64,000 nt of DNA, taken from assembly GCA_902728285.1 (NCBI GenBank), contig CACVBU010000490.1, positions 519,501-583,500 on the forward strand. Reading direction: 5' to 3'. Source of the DNA: Clytia hemisphaerica (lineage: Eukaryota; Cnidaria; Hydrozoa; Leptothecata; Clytiidae). The position numbers and the translations under genes are program-made. Positions 27,201-35,594 of this stretch are shown here, one piece after another. Positions within the stretch are counted from its first letter, which is position 1; each line of letters starts with the position of its first letter. The notes beneath the pieces were generated by a model. That model was given only the letters and a program-made list of their open reading frames with translations. It was not told the DNA's origin and ran no database searches.

Positions 27201-30200
27201 TTCAATTTTGACGACTTTTTATTTTGGTTGCCATAGTAACCAATGACGTCAGTTTCCATGGCAACGGGTTGTCACACCCGGCCCCACCTCTCAAATTTTG
27301 ATCTTCTATATTCAAGGAACAATATTCAATCATAAAATCCCTTTGCGCAAGCTGCTGCACACGGGAAACTTTTTTGCGACATAGTGGCCCCTACTATTAC
27401 AAATTCGGCCATTTTTCCTGTAGAAAATTTCCCGGGAAATGTAGTCTAGCAAGCTAGACGACTAATTCGTACATATTAGAAATAAAGCAAAATGAAAAGA
27501 ACAATTTTAGTCGTCTAGAAACCTTTGTGCACTAACTCCAAACAAAAGAAAGTGTCAATATTGCAATTATAATTTTTTCCCGCTCAAAATAATTCTTGAG
27601 AAAAAAAATTTGTGTGGATTTGTGTATTGAAAGTTTTTCATTTGAGTTGATTTCGTTTTGAGAGTTTGTTGTTGCTTGATAAATTGTTTTCTCGCTACGC
27701 AAGTTTCTGCGTAGCTAGCCGGGGTATCTATAAGGCTGGAACACCGGATTCTTCCAGTCGTTTATACAAACTAAATCCCATATTATTATTAGTATTGGTA
27801 TTATTAGTATTACACGCATTATAAACGACTCCAGTCTACGGGAAATGCGACTTTTTTGATTTTTTTTTCCGGATGCATAAAAATTAGTTGTTTCATTCAT
27901 TTATTGTCCTCCCGTACCTTAACTAACCTTTGTGTTTCAAGACTGCTTCTCATAACTAAAAAAATCCATATCATTTTAGGGGTCGGTTGTACAGTGGTTC
28001 GGCAGATTGTACAATAAGCGTAAGTTGAATAAAGCATGGCTTACATACAGTCTATCATTAGCTTTAAATCCTAAAATCTATGTTTCCTTTCTTTTAAACC
28101 TCGTTGTCCCAATTCCTATTCCTGTTTTTAGAAATATTCCTGTCTCTTTTGGAAATGCTTCGCCCCACGATTTATATAGTAATCCTTGAAATGTCAGCCA
28201 TTCTCTTTGTATAAAGAAATGCATTACAGTGGAGTCTCCATAATTCGAACAATACGGAAATTTCGAGTTATGGAGTAAGGTTTATAAAGCAATTTGTTAA
28301 CCGAAGGGACCAGCAAACTTGTTCGAGTTATAGAGGTTTGAATTAAAGAGACCCCACGGTACCAGCTTTTACTAAGATGGCGCTGGATAATAATACCCTA
28401 CCATTCGTTCATTTGTTTGGTTTTTGGTTCGTAATCAAAACGTCAGAATGAGGTTGATTTACTTCATATTCAAATTCCATTGTAGGTCTTCGATATTGAT
28501 AATTTGAAATTGATCGAGAATTTCCGTGCCGACGATAATGCTATATGTACACTTGCGGTTGCGAATGGGATGCTGTTTAGTGGCTCCTTGAAATCTATTA
28601 AGGTAAGCTTTCCTTTGTCCGACTTTCCCATCACTAATCCAATCCGAACTGGGGATCGATGATTATCAATAGATTCTTCCGTTTGCTATACATATACTTT
28701 CCCATATAGGATTATTGTCCTTTTTGATTTTCGTCTTGCCTGCTTGGGTTCAGATGCTTCATTGGCAAAAATGGTACTGCACTGGTTGTTAACAGGGTTG
28801 CATTTGGTTGCATTTTAAATATTTTAAGAAAATTTCAGTAGCACCTTTAACGGTGAGAAAATCATGACAATAGGAACATTAAGTCTCTCTATGGATGGTC
28901 CGGCCACACATAATAATGCCCTTCGTCAACCAAACGCAGTAATAAAAGATTCATCGGACTAGTCATTATTATCCAAACTTTCGGATACTTGTATTCAAAC
29001 TGATATATGATTCGTGTTTTCAATAGGTTTGGTCATTGGACTCGTTGAAAAACATCACGGTACTAAGCCCTATGAACCACTGGGTTCGTGCACTCGCTAC
29101 CAGTGAAAATAAATTGTATTGTGGTGCTTACAAGACGATAAAAGTAGGTTTCTCATGTTTCTATACTTTTGTTTGATGTTTGATTCCCTAAAACCCTTCA
29201 TTATCCACTTATACGGAAATTTCTTATGTAAGCTCGTCCCCAGCCAGTCTTTTATGATTAAATGTCATATTCAAATCTGTATCTTTTAACCACTAGCTAC
29301 TAACCCACTAGCTTGTATCTTCCAACCATTCAAAAAAATTGATTTATGATTGCTTCTTGTTAGTCCCAAATTTTGAAGACTTTTCCATCTAACCATAAGA
29401 ATTTGTATACGGGCTATTGAGTAGGAAAGCTAGTTCGAGTAATACTATGAGTATTACCTGTTATTTTCTTCCTTTACCTATCTCGAACCCACGCCTCTTC
29501 TTTAGATAGCCTAATGAGTTGGATACAGAGGCTCTGACATATTTATACATGAATAAGTCAAGAACAAAGACCCTCCAAGGAGGGTAACGTCCTTAAACGA
29601 CATCACATTCTAGTAGTACTCTGAGCAGATTGGAGAGCTTCGGATTATGGAGGTTCAAGCTATGATTAATCTGCTGTGATTCAAACTTCCCATCTCTCCT
29701 CTTTCATTGGTACAGGTATACGACATGAAGAATTTCGAACCTTTACACGTGATTGATTCACAAGGAGGTCACGTGTATTCATTAGTCGTTTCTAGTGATT
29801 ACATCATCGCTGGCACGTACGAAAATTGCATTCTTGTAAGTGAGATAATAGCCAATTTAATAAGCAATTTTCCTCAAGACTTCAGAAGGGCAAGTTTGGC
29901 TTTTTTGACTCAGTATAGACCATACTAATAGGAATACAATAAAAACCGATATGTACTCAATGTCAAGGTCAACTTGTTAGGTCATCGGCCTATAATGACA
30001 TGACCTGTTTTCAGTGTACAAAGTCCTTTCAGTTCAGACGGATTTTTGTCTCAGCGAGGTACAAAGAGAGGCTTTTCTTTCTTCAAATTCAACGAAATTC
30101 TTCAAAATTTGAAGACAATAAACTTGTGCTTGGATCACTGAATTGTAGGACGTCCATAAAGGTCAAGTGCAGAACGGTTCTGAAATCATTCATATAAACG

Positions 30201-32850
30201 GGCTTTAAGGTTTTAGTGCTTGATTGCTTTTACCAAAGTTGTACTGTTTCAACTCAAACCTTTGAATATATCCTCTAAAAGATTGAACTGAAAGATGCCA
30301 TCCTGTATGGCATGAAATCTTGAATATAAAATTAACTTAACTCGTTTTCTTTACTCAAATTAGTATAAGGTAATTTCAATACCTAATGCATGTTCGATTT
30401 TCCGATTTTCTTCGTCTAGCTTGACAGGAGAAGATAGGTTTGTATGTTTTTTTCAATTTTGTGTTTGTTTTTTTTTAGGTGTGGAACAAAAATTCTTACA
30501 ATAAGATTGCCAAATTGACAGGTTAGTGTTCTTCTGGGGTGATTTGTTTTCATTTCATTTATTCAAACGGAGCTGGATAGTCGACACTTTTGTCGCGCGG
30601 TCGCCTGTTTTCGACTTAGGAAGAGGCAAACCTGATACTCTACTTTCCAGCTCACCTCAATACCTTGCTTCAATCTTTTTAGTCAATCTTAGGATAAGAA
30701 TGATTGGAGTTTGCACAACTGTAGTAGTGCATATTTTACAGTCTCCTAAATCGAGCTTACATCACACCTTCGCCCTTCGGTAAAAACTTAATAAGACCTG
30801 GCCATATCGGTCGAGTTTTTTTCGATTTATGTTATCCATCGTAAGGGGTGCTCCTTTACGGTGTCCCGGACCGGTTTTGAGAGGTGAACTCTCTACGTGG
30901 TTGATTCGCTATGGGCTCAAACCCACATCCTTTCGGTCAAGAGACGAGCGCAATACCACTCAACCACGCCCCCTCTCACCTTAATTGACTCCCCTCGGAT
31001 TTCATTCCAACCCTGATGAAGATATTTGCATGTGGAAATGAAAATCACATTGTTGAATACCTTTTCATAAATTACGTCACGAACATCACTTGCCTCGTAT
31101 TCAAACAATTACCATGGTGGTTATGTCCTTTGAGACATATAAATAGAAAGTAGTTTTAATAAAATCCACTGGGAGTTAATCACCTTGGTAAAAATTTCAA
31201 AACGAGGCAAGTGATGTTCGTGACGTATTTTATGAAAAGGTCTATTGTTTAGGAATTCGACTCTCGAGTTACTTTGTTTTGTTTTGTTTTTAAGGACACG
31301 CTGGAATAGTATACTCTTTAGTTTTGATGACGATCGTGGATTCTAATCGCGTCATAAGTGCTTCTTACGATGGCTCTCTAAGGGTAGGTTTCTCTTCATC
31401 TATTCATATTGATTTTGTATAGCTTAAAGGTGTACATGAGTGTTCCCGTTTCATATCAGACACATGTTTCATATCAGGACAGTGTCTGCCTATTGTTATA
31501 TTATGCTGATATAAACAAAAAATGTTTTTCTTTTGCTCTTTCTGACCAATCTTGCTCCACATCCGTGTCAATTCAATATTAAAAAGCTTGTTTATCTGAC
31601 GAGAAATTGATTAGACAAACTATTCATATTTTGACGATAATTTCCATTGAAAAACATTTGATAAAATATTTATTCGACAGAAACATCTAATGCCTTTAAT
31701 GAAAACTTCCATATATCTACAAAATCATTTGACGGGATATTTATTCGACAAAAAAAATTGACGAAAATTCATTCGTCAAAAGTTACTTGACGGACGAAAA
31801 TTTTAAACAAAAACATTTGTCGAAAGATTTACTTGACAAAAAAAGTTTGACGAAAGATTTGACGAAAGATTTGACGAAAGATTTATTCGACGAAAAACAT
31901 CTGACGAAAGATTTTCTCTTCAAAAACATTTGACGAAAGATTTATTCGACAAAAAACATTTGTCGAAAGATTTATTCTTCAAACACATTTGACGAAAGAT
32001 TTATTTGACAAAAAATTTGACGAAAGATTTATTTGACAAAAAATTTGACGAAAGATTTATTCGACAAAAACATTCGACGAAAGATTTATTCGACAAAAAC
32101 ATTCGACGAAAGACTTATTCGACAAAAACATCTGACGAAAAAAAATTATTCGACAAGAAACATACGAACGTATATATGTATTAAGTCGACGGCGAAAGAA
32201 AATTTAAACAAATGAATTCGATCGAAAAACATTTCACAAAGTTTTATTGACAATTTTGACAAAATTTGATTACAATATTTATAGCCGAAAATGTTTTATT
32301 TGTAACTGAAAAGATGATCTGAAGTAAGGACTTTGTTTTTTTATCTGCAGGTATGGAGCCTTGACAATATGCAATGTGTTCAAACATTATTCCGACATCA
32401 AGGCAGCGTGACCACACTCGCTGTCAGTCGTGGTCGAATCTTCTCTGGTTCTGTTGACAGAACTGTCAAGGTGTGTGTTCTTGTCATTATTGTTTACTTG
32501 ACTTCTTTTTTTTTCTTTTTTTTTTCTTTTTTTGTGAATTGTTTCTTTGAGGGAAGAAATTTTCGCGGAACAAATTTTCACGGAATTTAATTCTCGCATG
32601 GAGAAGACAAAATCGACGAAAATAGTATGGATTTTGTAACCTTAAAGAGACCCAAAATAAAGGAAATATACAGACCCTTAGAAAGAATATTTTGCCTTGG
32701 AAAAGTAAAAAACCCGACCCTTACCGTCCGCATATATCCAGAACCTATTTTGATACTGGATCTAGGACTTTAAGTTGAGTTGCAATATCATAGTTGTTGT
32801 ATCATATTTTCAGAATAATTCTTCTTTTATATTCTTAGGTTTGGCAATAA
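9231..32850 (+). CDS. TRAF7: TRAF7 E3 ubiquitin ligase, complete, 26 exons
   Basis: TRAF7 is a RING E3 ligase with WD40 repeats that binds MEKK3. Exons: 9229(ATG 9231)-9425, 10945-10999, 11497-11595, 11948-12018, 12747-12839, 13061-13153, 14027-14066, 14366-14421, 15240-15336, 15676-15709, 16376-16451, 17912-17970, 22565-22634, 23385-23532, 23860-23933, 24266-24361, 25007-25075, 25640-25722, 27980-28019, 28486-28602, 29027-29143, 29716-29835, 30479-30521, 31295-31383, 32351-32470, 32839-32850. All phases agree and give 721 residues (human 670). Exons 6-8 form the RING ([23 protein letters not shown]); exons 9-13 the TRAF-type zinc fingers ([21 protein letters not shown]); exons 14-16 a coiled coil; exons 16-26 seven WD40 repeats from GTFVGHQ, ending VKVWQ. 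Exon 1 is preceded by TTCTTAG, so an untranslated first exon may exist upstream. Confidence 0.95.
11735..11856. repeat. MITE family C fragment (CTAGCCCTTCGGG end)
   Basis: The right part matches the element at 58768-59007 in opposite orientation: ACGTGACCTAGGTAGAATTT, AAGCACGACATCTAGCCC and TTCGGGCTATAAA. It lies in TRAF7 intron 3. The left end is lost or merged with another repeat. Confidence 0.55.
12652..12694 (+). ncRNA. Type I hammerhead ribozyme (minimal, dimer-type stem III)
   Basis: All core bases are present in order. Stem I 5' strand is CCGCA (12652-12656), then CTGATGA (12657-12663), stem II GTCC (12664-12667), loop TGGGAA, GGAT (12674-12677; one G-U pair), GAAA (12678-12681), a self-complementary ACACGTGT stem III (12681-12688), the cleavage base C at 12689, and stem I 3' strand TGCGG (12690-12694), which pairs fully with CCGCA. 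Cleavage is predicted between 12689 and 12690. A loopless palindromic stem III is known from dimeric hammerheads in Penelope-like retroelements and in small retrozyme-type repeats. It lies in TRAF7 intron 4, 52 bases before exon 5. I see no reverse transcriptase beside it. Confidence 0.88.
13737..13951. repeat. MITE family D (TTATATACCCTGG ends)
   Basis: Left end TTATATACCCTGGACCA and right end CCAGGGTATATAA are inverted; subterminal ATCTTTGATCAGAGTTTTT / AAAACTCCGATCAAAG and AGTGGTACC / GGTGCCACT also match inverted. About 215 bases in TRAF7 intron 6. Confidence 0.75.
16086..16336. repeat. MITE family E (TTAA-flanked, ACTTTCGCGCG ends), copy 1
   Basis: Left AAGCCGGACTTCACTTTCGC and right GCACGAAAGTGGAGACCGGC are inverted ends. 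TTAA-containing sequence borders both sides, which would fit a piggyBac-type target site. A relative is at 37444-37702. It ends 40 bases before TRAF7 exon 11. Confidence 0.7.
16921..17002 (-). tRNA. tRNA-Ser(TGA): tRNA-Ser(TGA)
   Basis: Reading the minus strand from 17002: acceptor GCTGTGA pairs with TCGCAGC (one T-G pair), followed by discriminator G at 16921. The A box is TGGCCGAGTGG, the anticodon arm TTAGA-CTTGAAA-TCTAA with anticodon TGA, a long variable arm GGGTTCTACCC typical of serine tRNAs, and the B box GGTTCGAACC. No intron and no encoded CCA, as usual for eukaryotes. It lies antisense inside TRAF7 intron 11. Confidence 0.96.
18386..18402. repeat. Poly-T run, possible retroelement tail
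   Basis: A T-run followed by ATTCTTTATTTAAAG in TRAF7 intron 12. It could be the poly-A tail of a minus-strand retroelement, but no coding or tRNA-like part was recognised beside it. Confidence 0.35.
18700..18853. repeat. Short inverted-repeat element
   Basis: TCCATATAGTACGTAC at 18701-18716 is inverted as GTACGTACTATATGGA at about 18834-18849. A C-run of about 20 lies just before it (18644-18664). No internal coding sequence. In TRAF7 intron 12. Confidence 0.5.
19510..19824. repeat. MITE family F (TTTGGTTCCCGTCAT ends)
   Basis: Left TTTGGTTCCCGTCAT and right ATGACGGGAACCAAA are perfect 15-base inverted ends enclosing about 285 bases. In TRAF7 intron 12. Small open frames inside have no recognisable product. 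Confidence 0.75.
20350..22470 (-). mobile_element. 5'-truncated, broken non-LTR retrotransposon (CR1/jockey-like)
   Basis: Minus-strand frames 22384-21740 and 21636-20671 read as one LINE protein broken by frameshift and stop between 21740 and 21636. The first piece is the linker after the endonuclease plus the start of the RT ([17 protein letters not shown]). The second has RT motifs [29 protein letters not shown] and FADDNTLS, then the thumb and C-terminus ([17 protein letters not shown]-like CHHRALRVM). The endonuclease domain is missing. The 3' end is marked by ATG/CAT repeats and an A-run on the minus strand near 20350-20385. It sits antisense in TRAF7 intron 12, its truncated end about 100 bases from the exon 13 acceptor. 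Not expected to be active. Confidence 0.88.
22654..22812. repeat. Pogo/Tigger-like MITE, copy 2
   Basis: CAGTTGAGTCTCTTTAACTC at the left and AAAGAAACTCCACTG at the right, flanked by TA on both sides as expected for Tc1/mariner-pogo target duplication. AACTCGAA repeats lie inside. It starts 20 bases after TRAF7 exon 13. Confidence 0.75.
22825..22935. repeat. MITE family A, copy 2
   Basis: ATATTCATGATGTAATGTTC at the left and GAACATAATGTCATGAGTAT at the right form inverted ends, with GGAAGCATCC/GGATGCTTC inside. It lies in TRAF7 intron 13, directly after a pogo-like MITE. Confidence 0.65.
23130..23355. repeat. MITE family G (TATAAGAAC ends), eroded copy
   Basis: Its right half (GAAGCCTTATGTTCTTATA, TAGTTTGTTCTTATAAAAAA, TACG) matches the intact element at 33098-33355. 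The left end is eroded. It ends about 30 bases before TRAF7 exon 14. Confidence 0.6.
24001..24166. repeat. MITE family H (GGCTATTTCACAG ends)
   Basis: Left GGCTATTTCACAGTCG and GGGTAATCAGGAC are inverted in CAGTCCTGGTTACCC and CGGCTGTTAAATGG at the right. A partial relative is at 11660-11735 (CAGTCCTGATAACCC, CAACTGTGAAATGGCC). In TRAF7 intron 15. Confidence 0.65.
25379..25530. repeat. Pogo/Tigger-like MITE, copy 3
   Basis: CAGTTGGCTTTTCCTAATTC at the left and GATAGAAGGTCCACTG at the right, with TA on both flanks; 152 bases in TRAF7 intron 17. Internal GAACTCGAACGGGGAATC relates it to the decayed copy at 5085-5216. Confidence 0.72.
26432..27388. mobile_element. Foldback element, 957-bp near-perfect palindrome
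   Basis: The two halves are inverted copies along almost their whole length. Ends GCCACTATGTC / GACATAGTGGC; then CCCGTGTGCAGCAGCT / AGCTGCTGCACACGGG, GAGAGGTGGGGCCGGGTGTG inverted at about 27273-27292, and ACGTCATTGGTTACTATGG inverted near 27234-27252. The centre lies near 26880-26930. No open frame suggests a transposase. A transcript would fold into a very long hairpin. It lies in TRAF7 intron 18. Confidence 0.85.
28227..28359. repeat. Pogo/Tigger-like MITE, copy 4
   Basis: CAGTGGAGTCTCCATAATTC at the left and AATTAAAGAGACCCCACGG at the right with TA on both sides; 133 bases, containing TTCGAGTTAT units. In TRAF7 intron 19. Confidence 0.75.
30788..30975 (-). repeat. tRNA-derived SINE
   Basis: On the minus strand from about 30975 the text GGCGTGGTTGAGTGGTATTG resembles a Pol III A box region and GTGGGTTTGAGCCC a B box, 30-40 bases apart. 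A tRNA-unrelated body follows to about 30788. The cloverleaf does not close, so it is a SINE or pseudogene rather than a tRNA. In TRAF7 intron 23. Confidence 0.6.
31060..31241. repeat. MITE family I (CCTTTTCATAAATTACG ends), intact copy
   Basis: CCTTTTCATAAATTACGTCA at the left and TGACGTATTTTATGAAAAGG at the right, extended by CGAACATCACTTGCCTCG / CGAGGCAAGTGATGTTCG; inside, TTACCATGGTGGTTA / TTAATCACCTTGGTAA also pair. About 182 bases in TRAF7 intron 23. Relatives: 10755-10852, 34746-34890 and 38873-39062. Confidence 0.8.
31690..32200. repeat. Minisatellite, about 30-bp unit
   Basis: Imperfect tandem units built of TTTGACGAAAGATTTATT followed by CGACAAAAACAT, with many small length changes (some units lack one half). 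It fills most of TRAF7 intron 24, before exon 25. There are no unique spacers of constant length, so it is not a CRISPR array. Confidence 0.85.
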
Positions 32851-33097
32851 AGCAGCCGTCCATTACACTTTATGTTATTTTGTTATGTGCTATAATCTAC
32901 AAAGCCTTTTTTGTAATTTTAAAAAAAAAACATATTTTACTTGTATTTATTTTTCAAATAGTTTTAAAACTTTTAACTCGCAGCGAAATTAAAATTGAAA
33001 GAGTCGAGATTGTACTTGTAGAGGGTAATTTTTTTCTCAATAATGCACATTTGAATTGCGCATTCTAGGCATTTTACCCCTCCCCCGTGAAAACATA

Positions 33098-33355
33098 TAC
33101 ACGTTTTTTTTTTATAAGAACGTCAAAATTTTTCGAAGCCTTCGGATGTTCTTAGTTTTTTGGATTTGAAGCCTAAAAATGTTCTTAAAACGTTCTTATT
33201 TTCAGCATATTTGGAGCATTTTGATTTAATTTCTTAAGAAATTGCATGTTTTTCAGTCTCCAAAGCCTTAGTATGTTCTTAGAATGTTCTTAAATTTTTG
33301 GGCCTCGAAGCCTTATGTTCTTATATAGTTTGTTCTTATAAAAAAAAAACGTGTA
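33098..33355. repeat. MITE family G, intact copy
   Basis: TACACGTTTTTTTTTTATAAG at the left and GTTCTTATAAAAAAAAAACG followed by TGTA at the right; inside, ATGTTCTTA and GAAGCC recur several times. 258 bases. Other copies: 23130-23355 and 58439-58652; single ends occur near 13176, 13207, 15347 and 17317. Confidence 0.78.
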
Positions 33356-33809
33356 ATTGGTCTCGCGTAAACTTATAACTTGAATATTTTGTCTTTGGAA
33401 AATAGTTAAACAAAAAACAGGACAACTTAAAGGATTCTACAGGCCAAATATTTTTTTTAGGCCATTCAAAAAACTTTCTTGGGCCATTCAATGACACCTT
33501 AAACAATTCCCAGAGGTTGCTTTACTCCTTTATTGAAGAAAATACACTCATCATGTTTCATAAGCATACGGGAAAATCGGGTCAAGGCTCATATGCTTAG
33601 CAAAATCTCATTTTCAGCCTTAATTTATGCTTATTTATTGCTTGCTTAATCGATTTGTCGATTTACTTTGGATTCATGAAAATTTCGAATTTTTAAGTCG
33701 GAATATTGATTCTGCTCAAAGAATGAAATTTCTTTTGTGATTTGGCGCAAAATCTTAGGTCTAAAAAAGCTCAAACAGTTTTAAAAGTAACCGTCTTAGA
33801 AAAGCTGTA

Positions 33810-33844
<35 letters not shown>

Positions 33845-34109
33845 AGTTAAGCTTGGAGGTATGCTTATTTCTTATCAAAATTGAACCTAAGTAATAAACG
33901 ATATGCTTATAAAACTAAATGGGTGTAAGCATCAACAAACTTGACTTATTTTTGTAAAAACTATTTTTAAATTATTCCTTTTAAAAACCATTTTATTTTC
34001 TATGGAGGTTTAAAATCTTTTAGAAAATATATTATCGATCATTCATAAACAATGAAAATGTCATTCTTTATCCAATTTTACGCATTTATTTTCAACCCCA
34101 GACGGCGCT

Positions 34110-34700
34110 AGATCTAAATCTCCTGGATGGGAAATGAACAAGCCACTTATTTCCCATCCAGAACACGTGACCCGTGTATTTTTCAAATAATATTTCTTTA
34201 AAAAATCTTCAGGCTTCACTTTTTCTTGCTTGAGGGTTTTACCTCTAACCCCTTCGGAGCTTCAAACTTTCTTAGGCAAGAAAAACTGATGTTACTTATT
34301 TCCCATCCGAAACGCGCCTTAATTTCAGGCCTTCAACTTGATTTCATCGATTATTTCGATCTGGGAGGGATTTATTGATTTCAAGCCCTACTAGACCATT
34401 TTTGAACTTTTGGATCCTCAGATCCTAAGGTTCTAAGTCTTAATCTAGCGTTAAAACTCTGAGTTAGAACTCTACCCTTCGAACCTACTTTAGAGCACTT
34501 AAAAAATCGATTGTGGTTTCAAAACACACCCCGGTGAATTCCCTTTTGTCACTGATTGTAACGGCTCCTTTTTTTGGAGGATTGCATTTTTTTTTAATTC
34601 AGCAATAGGTTTTAGTTTCAATCTGGCGTTTGCGTAAAAACCACGCGCGGGCGCTCTGGATGGGAAATAAGTGGTTTCTCCTTTCCCATTCAGGACTCTC
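34110..34700. repeat. Repeat region with CTGGATGGGAAATAAGTGG ends
   Basis: TGGATGGGAAATGAACAAGC and CCACTTATTTCCCATCCAG face each other at 34125-34162; CTTATTTCCCATCC recurs at 34297 and CTGGATGGGAAATAAGTGG at 34656. The part 34160-34310 matches 36800-36950 in a CPSF4 intron (CACGTGAYCCGTGT, CTTCACTTTTTCTTGC). Confidence 0.6.
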
Positions 34701-35025
34701 GAGTCTTGTCTTTCTGGCTTGGAAGTCAATGGAAAACAATTATATCATGGTGATTATGTTCCTTGAGACATGAAATGATTCTTTTATGAATAGGAGAAAT
34801 TTTAATAAAATCCGCTGGAAGTTAATCACCATGGCAATGATTTCAAAACGAGGAAAGTGATGTTCGTGGCGTAATTTATTAAAAGGTCTATTGATGTTGA
34901 TTGATACATTTAAAAGGAATTGAAAATGTGACCAGATGACCAAAAATAGCAAAAGTAGACTTCCTTCACATAGGGCTGTTACTTTTTATTGAGAACACAA
35001 ATTTGAAATCAGGAGCCATCTTTTT

Positions 35026-35185
35026 GGACCTATCTGGAGGTCCTATATAAATTAACCATTGTCCGCTCGTTCGTTCGTTATGAGCTTTTCTAGATTGGCT
35101 CATTCAATTTTGCTGATACTTTGTACAATGAATCAAAATGCTATACCCTCGAATGTGACGGAGTCCGATTCTCGAAAAAAACTCT
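35026..35185. repeat. Second copy of the GGACCTA..GTTCGTTC repeat
   Basis: Same order of blocks as 2771-2930: GGACCTATCTGGAGGTCCTA, AAATTAACC, TCGTTCGTTCGTTATGAGC, AGATTGGCTCATT and GTGACGGAGTCCGATT. It lies between TRAF7 and CPSF4. Confidence 0.6.
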
Positions 35186-35594
35186 GGGGGCGGAAGATGG
35201 CTAAAGAAAAATATATGACATTTTTTATGGCTGAGAGGTATATAAACAATATATTGGGTCATAATAAATATATACAAAACAAAAATGAAAAATTTTACAA
35301 AAACAACCTTGAAACTGGATAAAGTTTTTGTTTGAGATATCTATGACGTTGTGATTTATCAGGGGGATTGAAAAAAATTATTATTTTGTCACCCCAATGC
35401 ATCATTAGGATTGGCAAGTATGAAAATTATACATTTGACACACTATATTGCCAAAAAATCAACATGATCCTGAGAATTTTTCAAAGCACCCTAAAGTATT
35501 TAGTAACAAAAGCTTCTGTCGTTTGTCGAAAAAAGCCCCCCAAAACCGATAACGTCACCGACAAGAAAAGCCGACAAATAACAACGACGAATCA

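Larger units (their letters stand above)
32851..35594. other. Intergenic region between convergent TRAF7 and CPSF4
   Basis: No gene is seen. It holds the family G MITE (33098-33355), a T-run of about 33 (33811-33842), a repeat with TGGATGGGAAATAAGTGG motifs (34110-34700), a family I MITE fragment and a dispersed repeat at 35026. Confidence 0.7.

Noticed and set aside
31690..32200. CRISPR-like array
   Set aside because: Units are imperfect and contiguous with no unique spacers, and the region is an intron of an animal gene.
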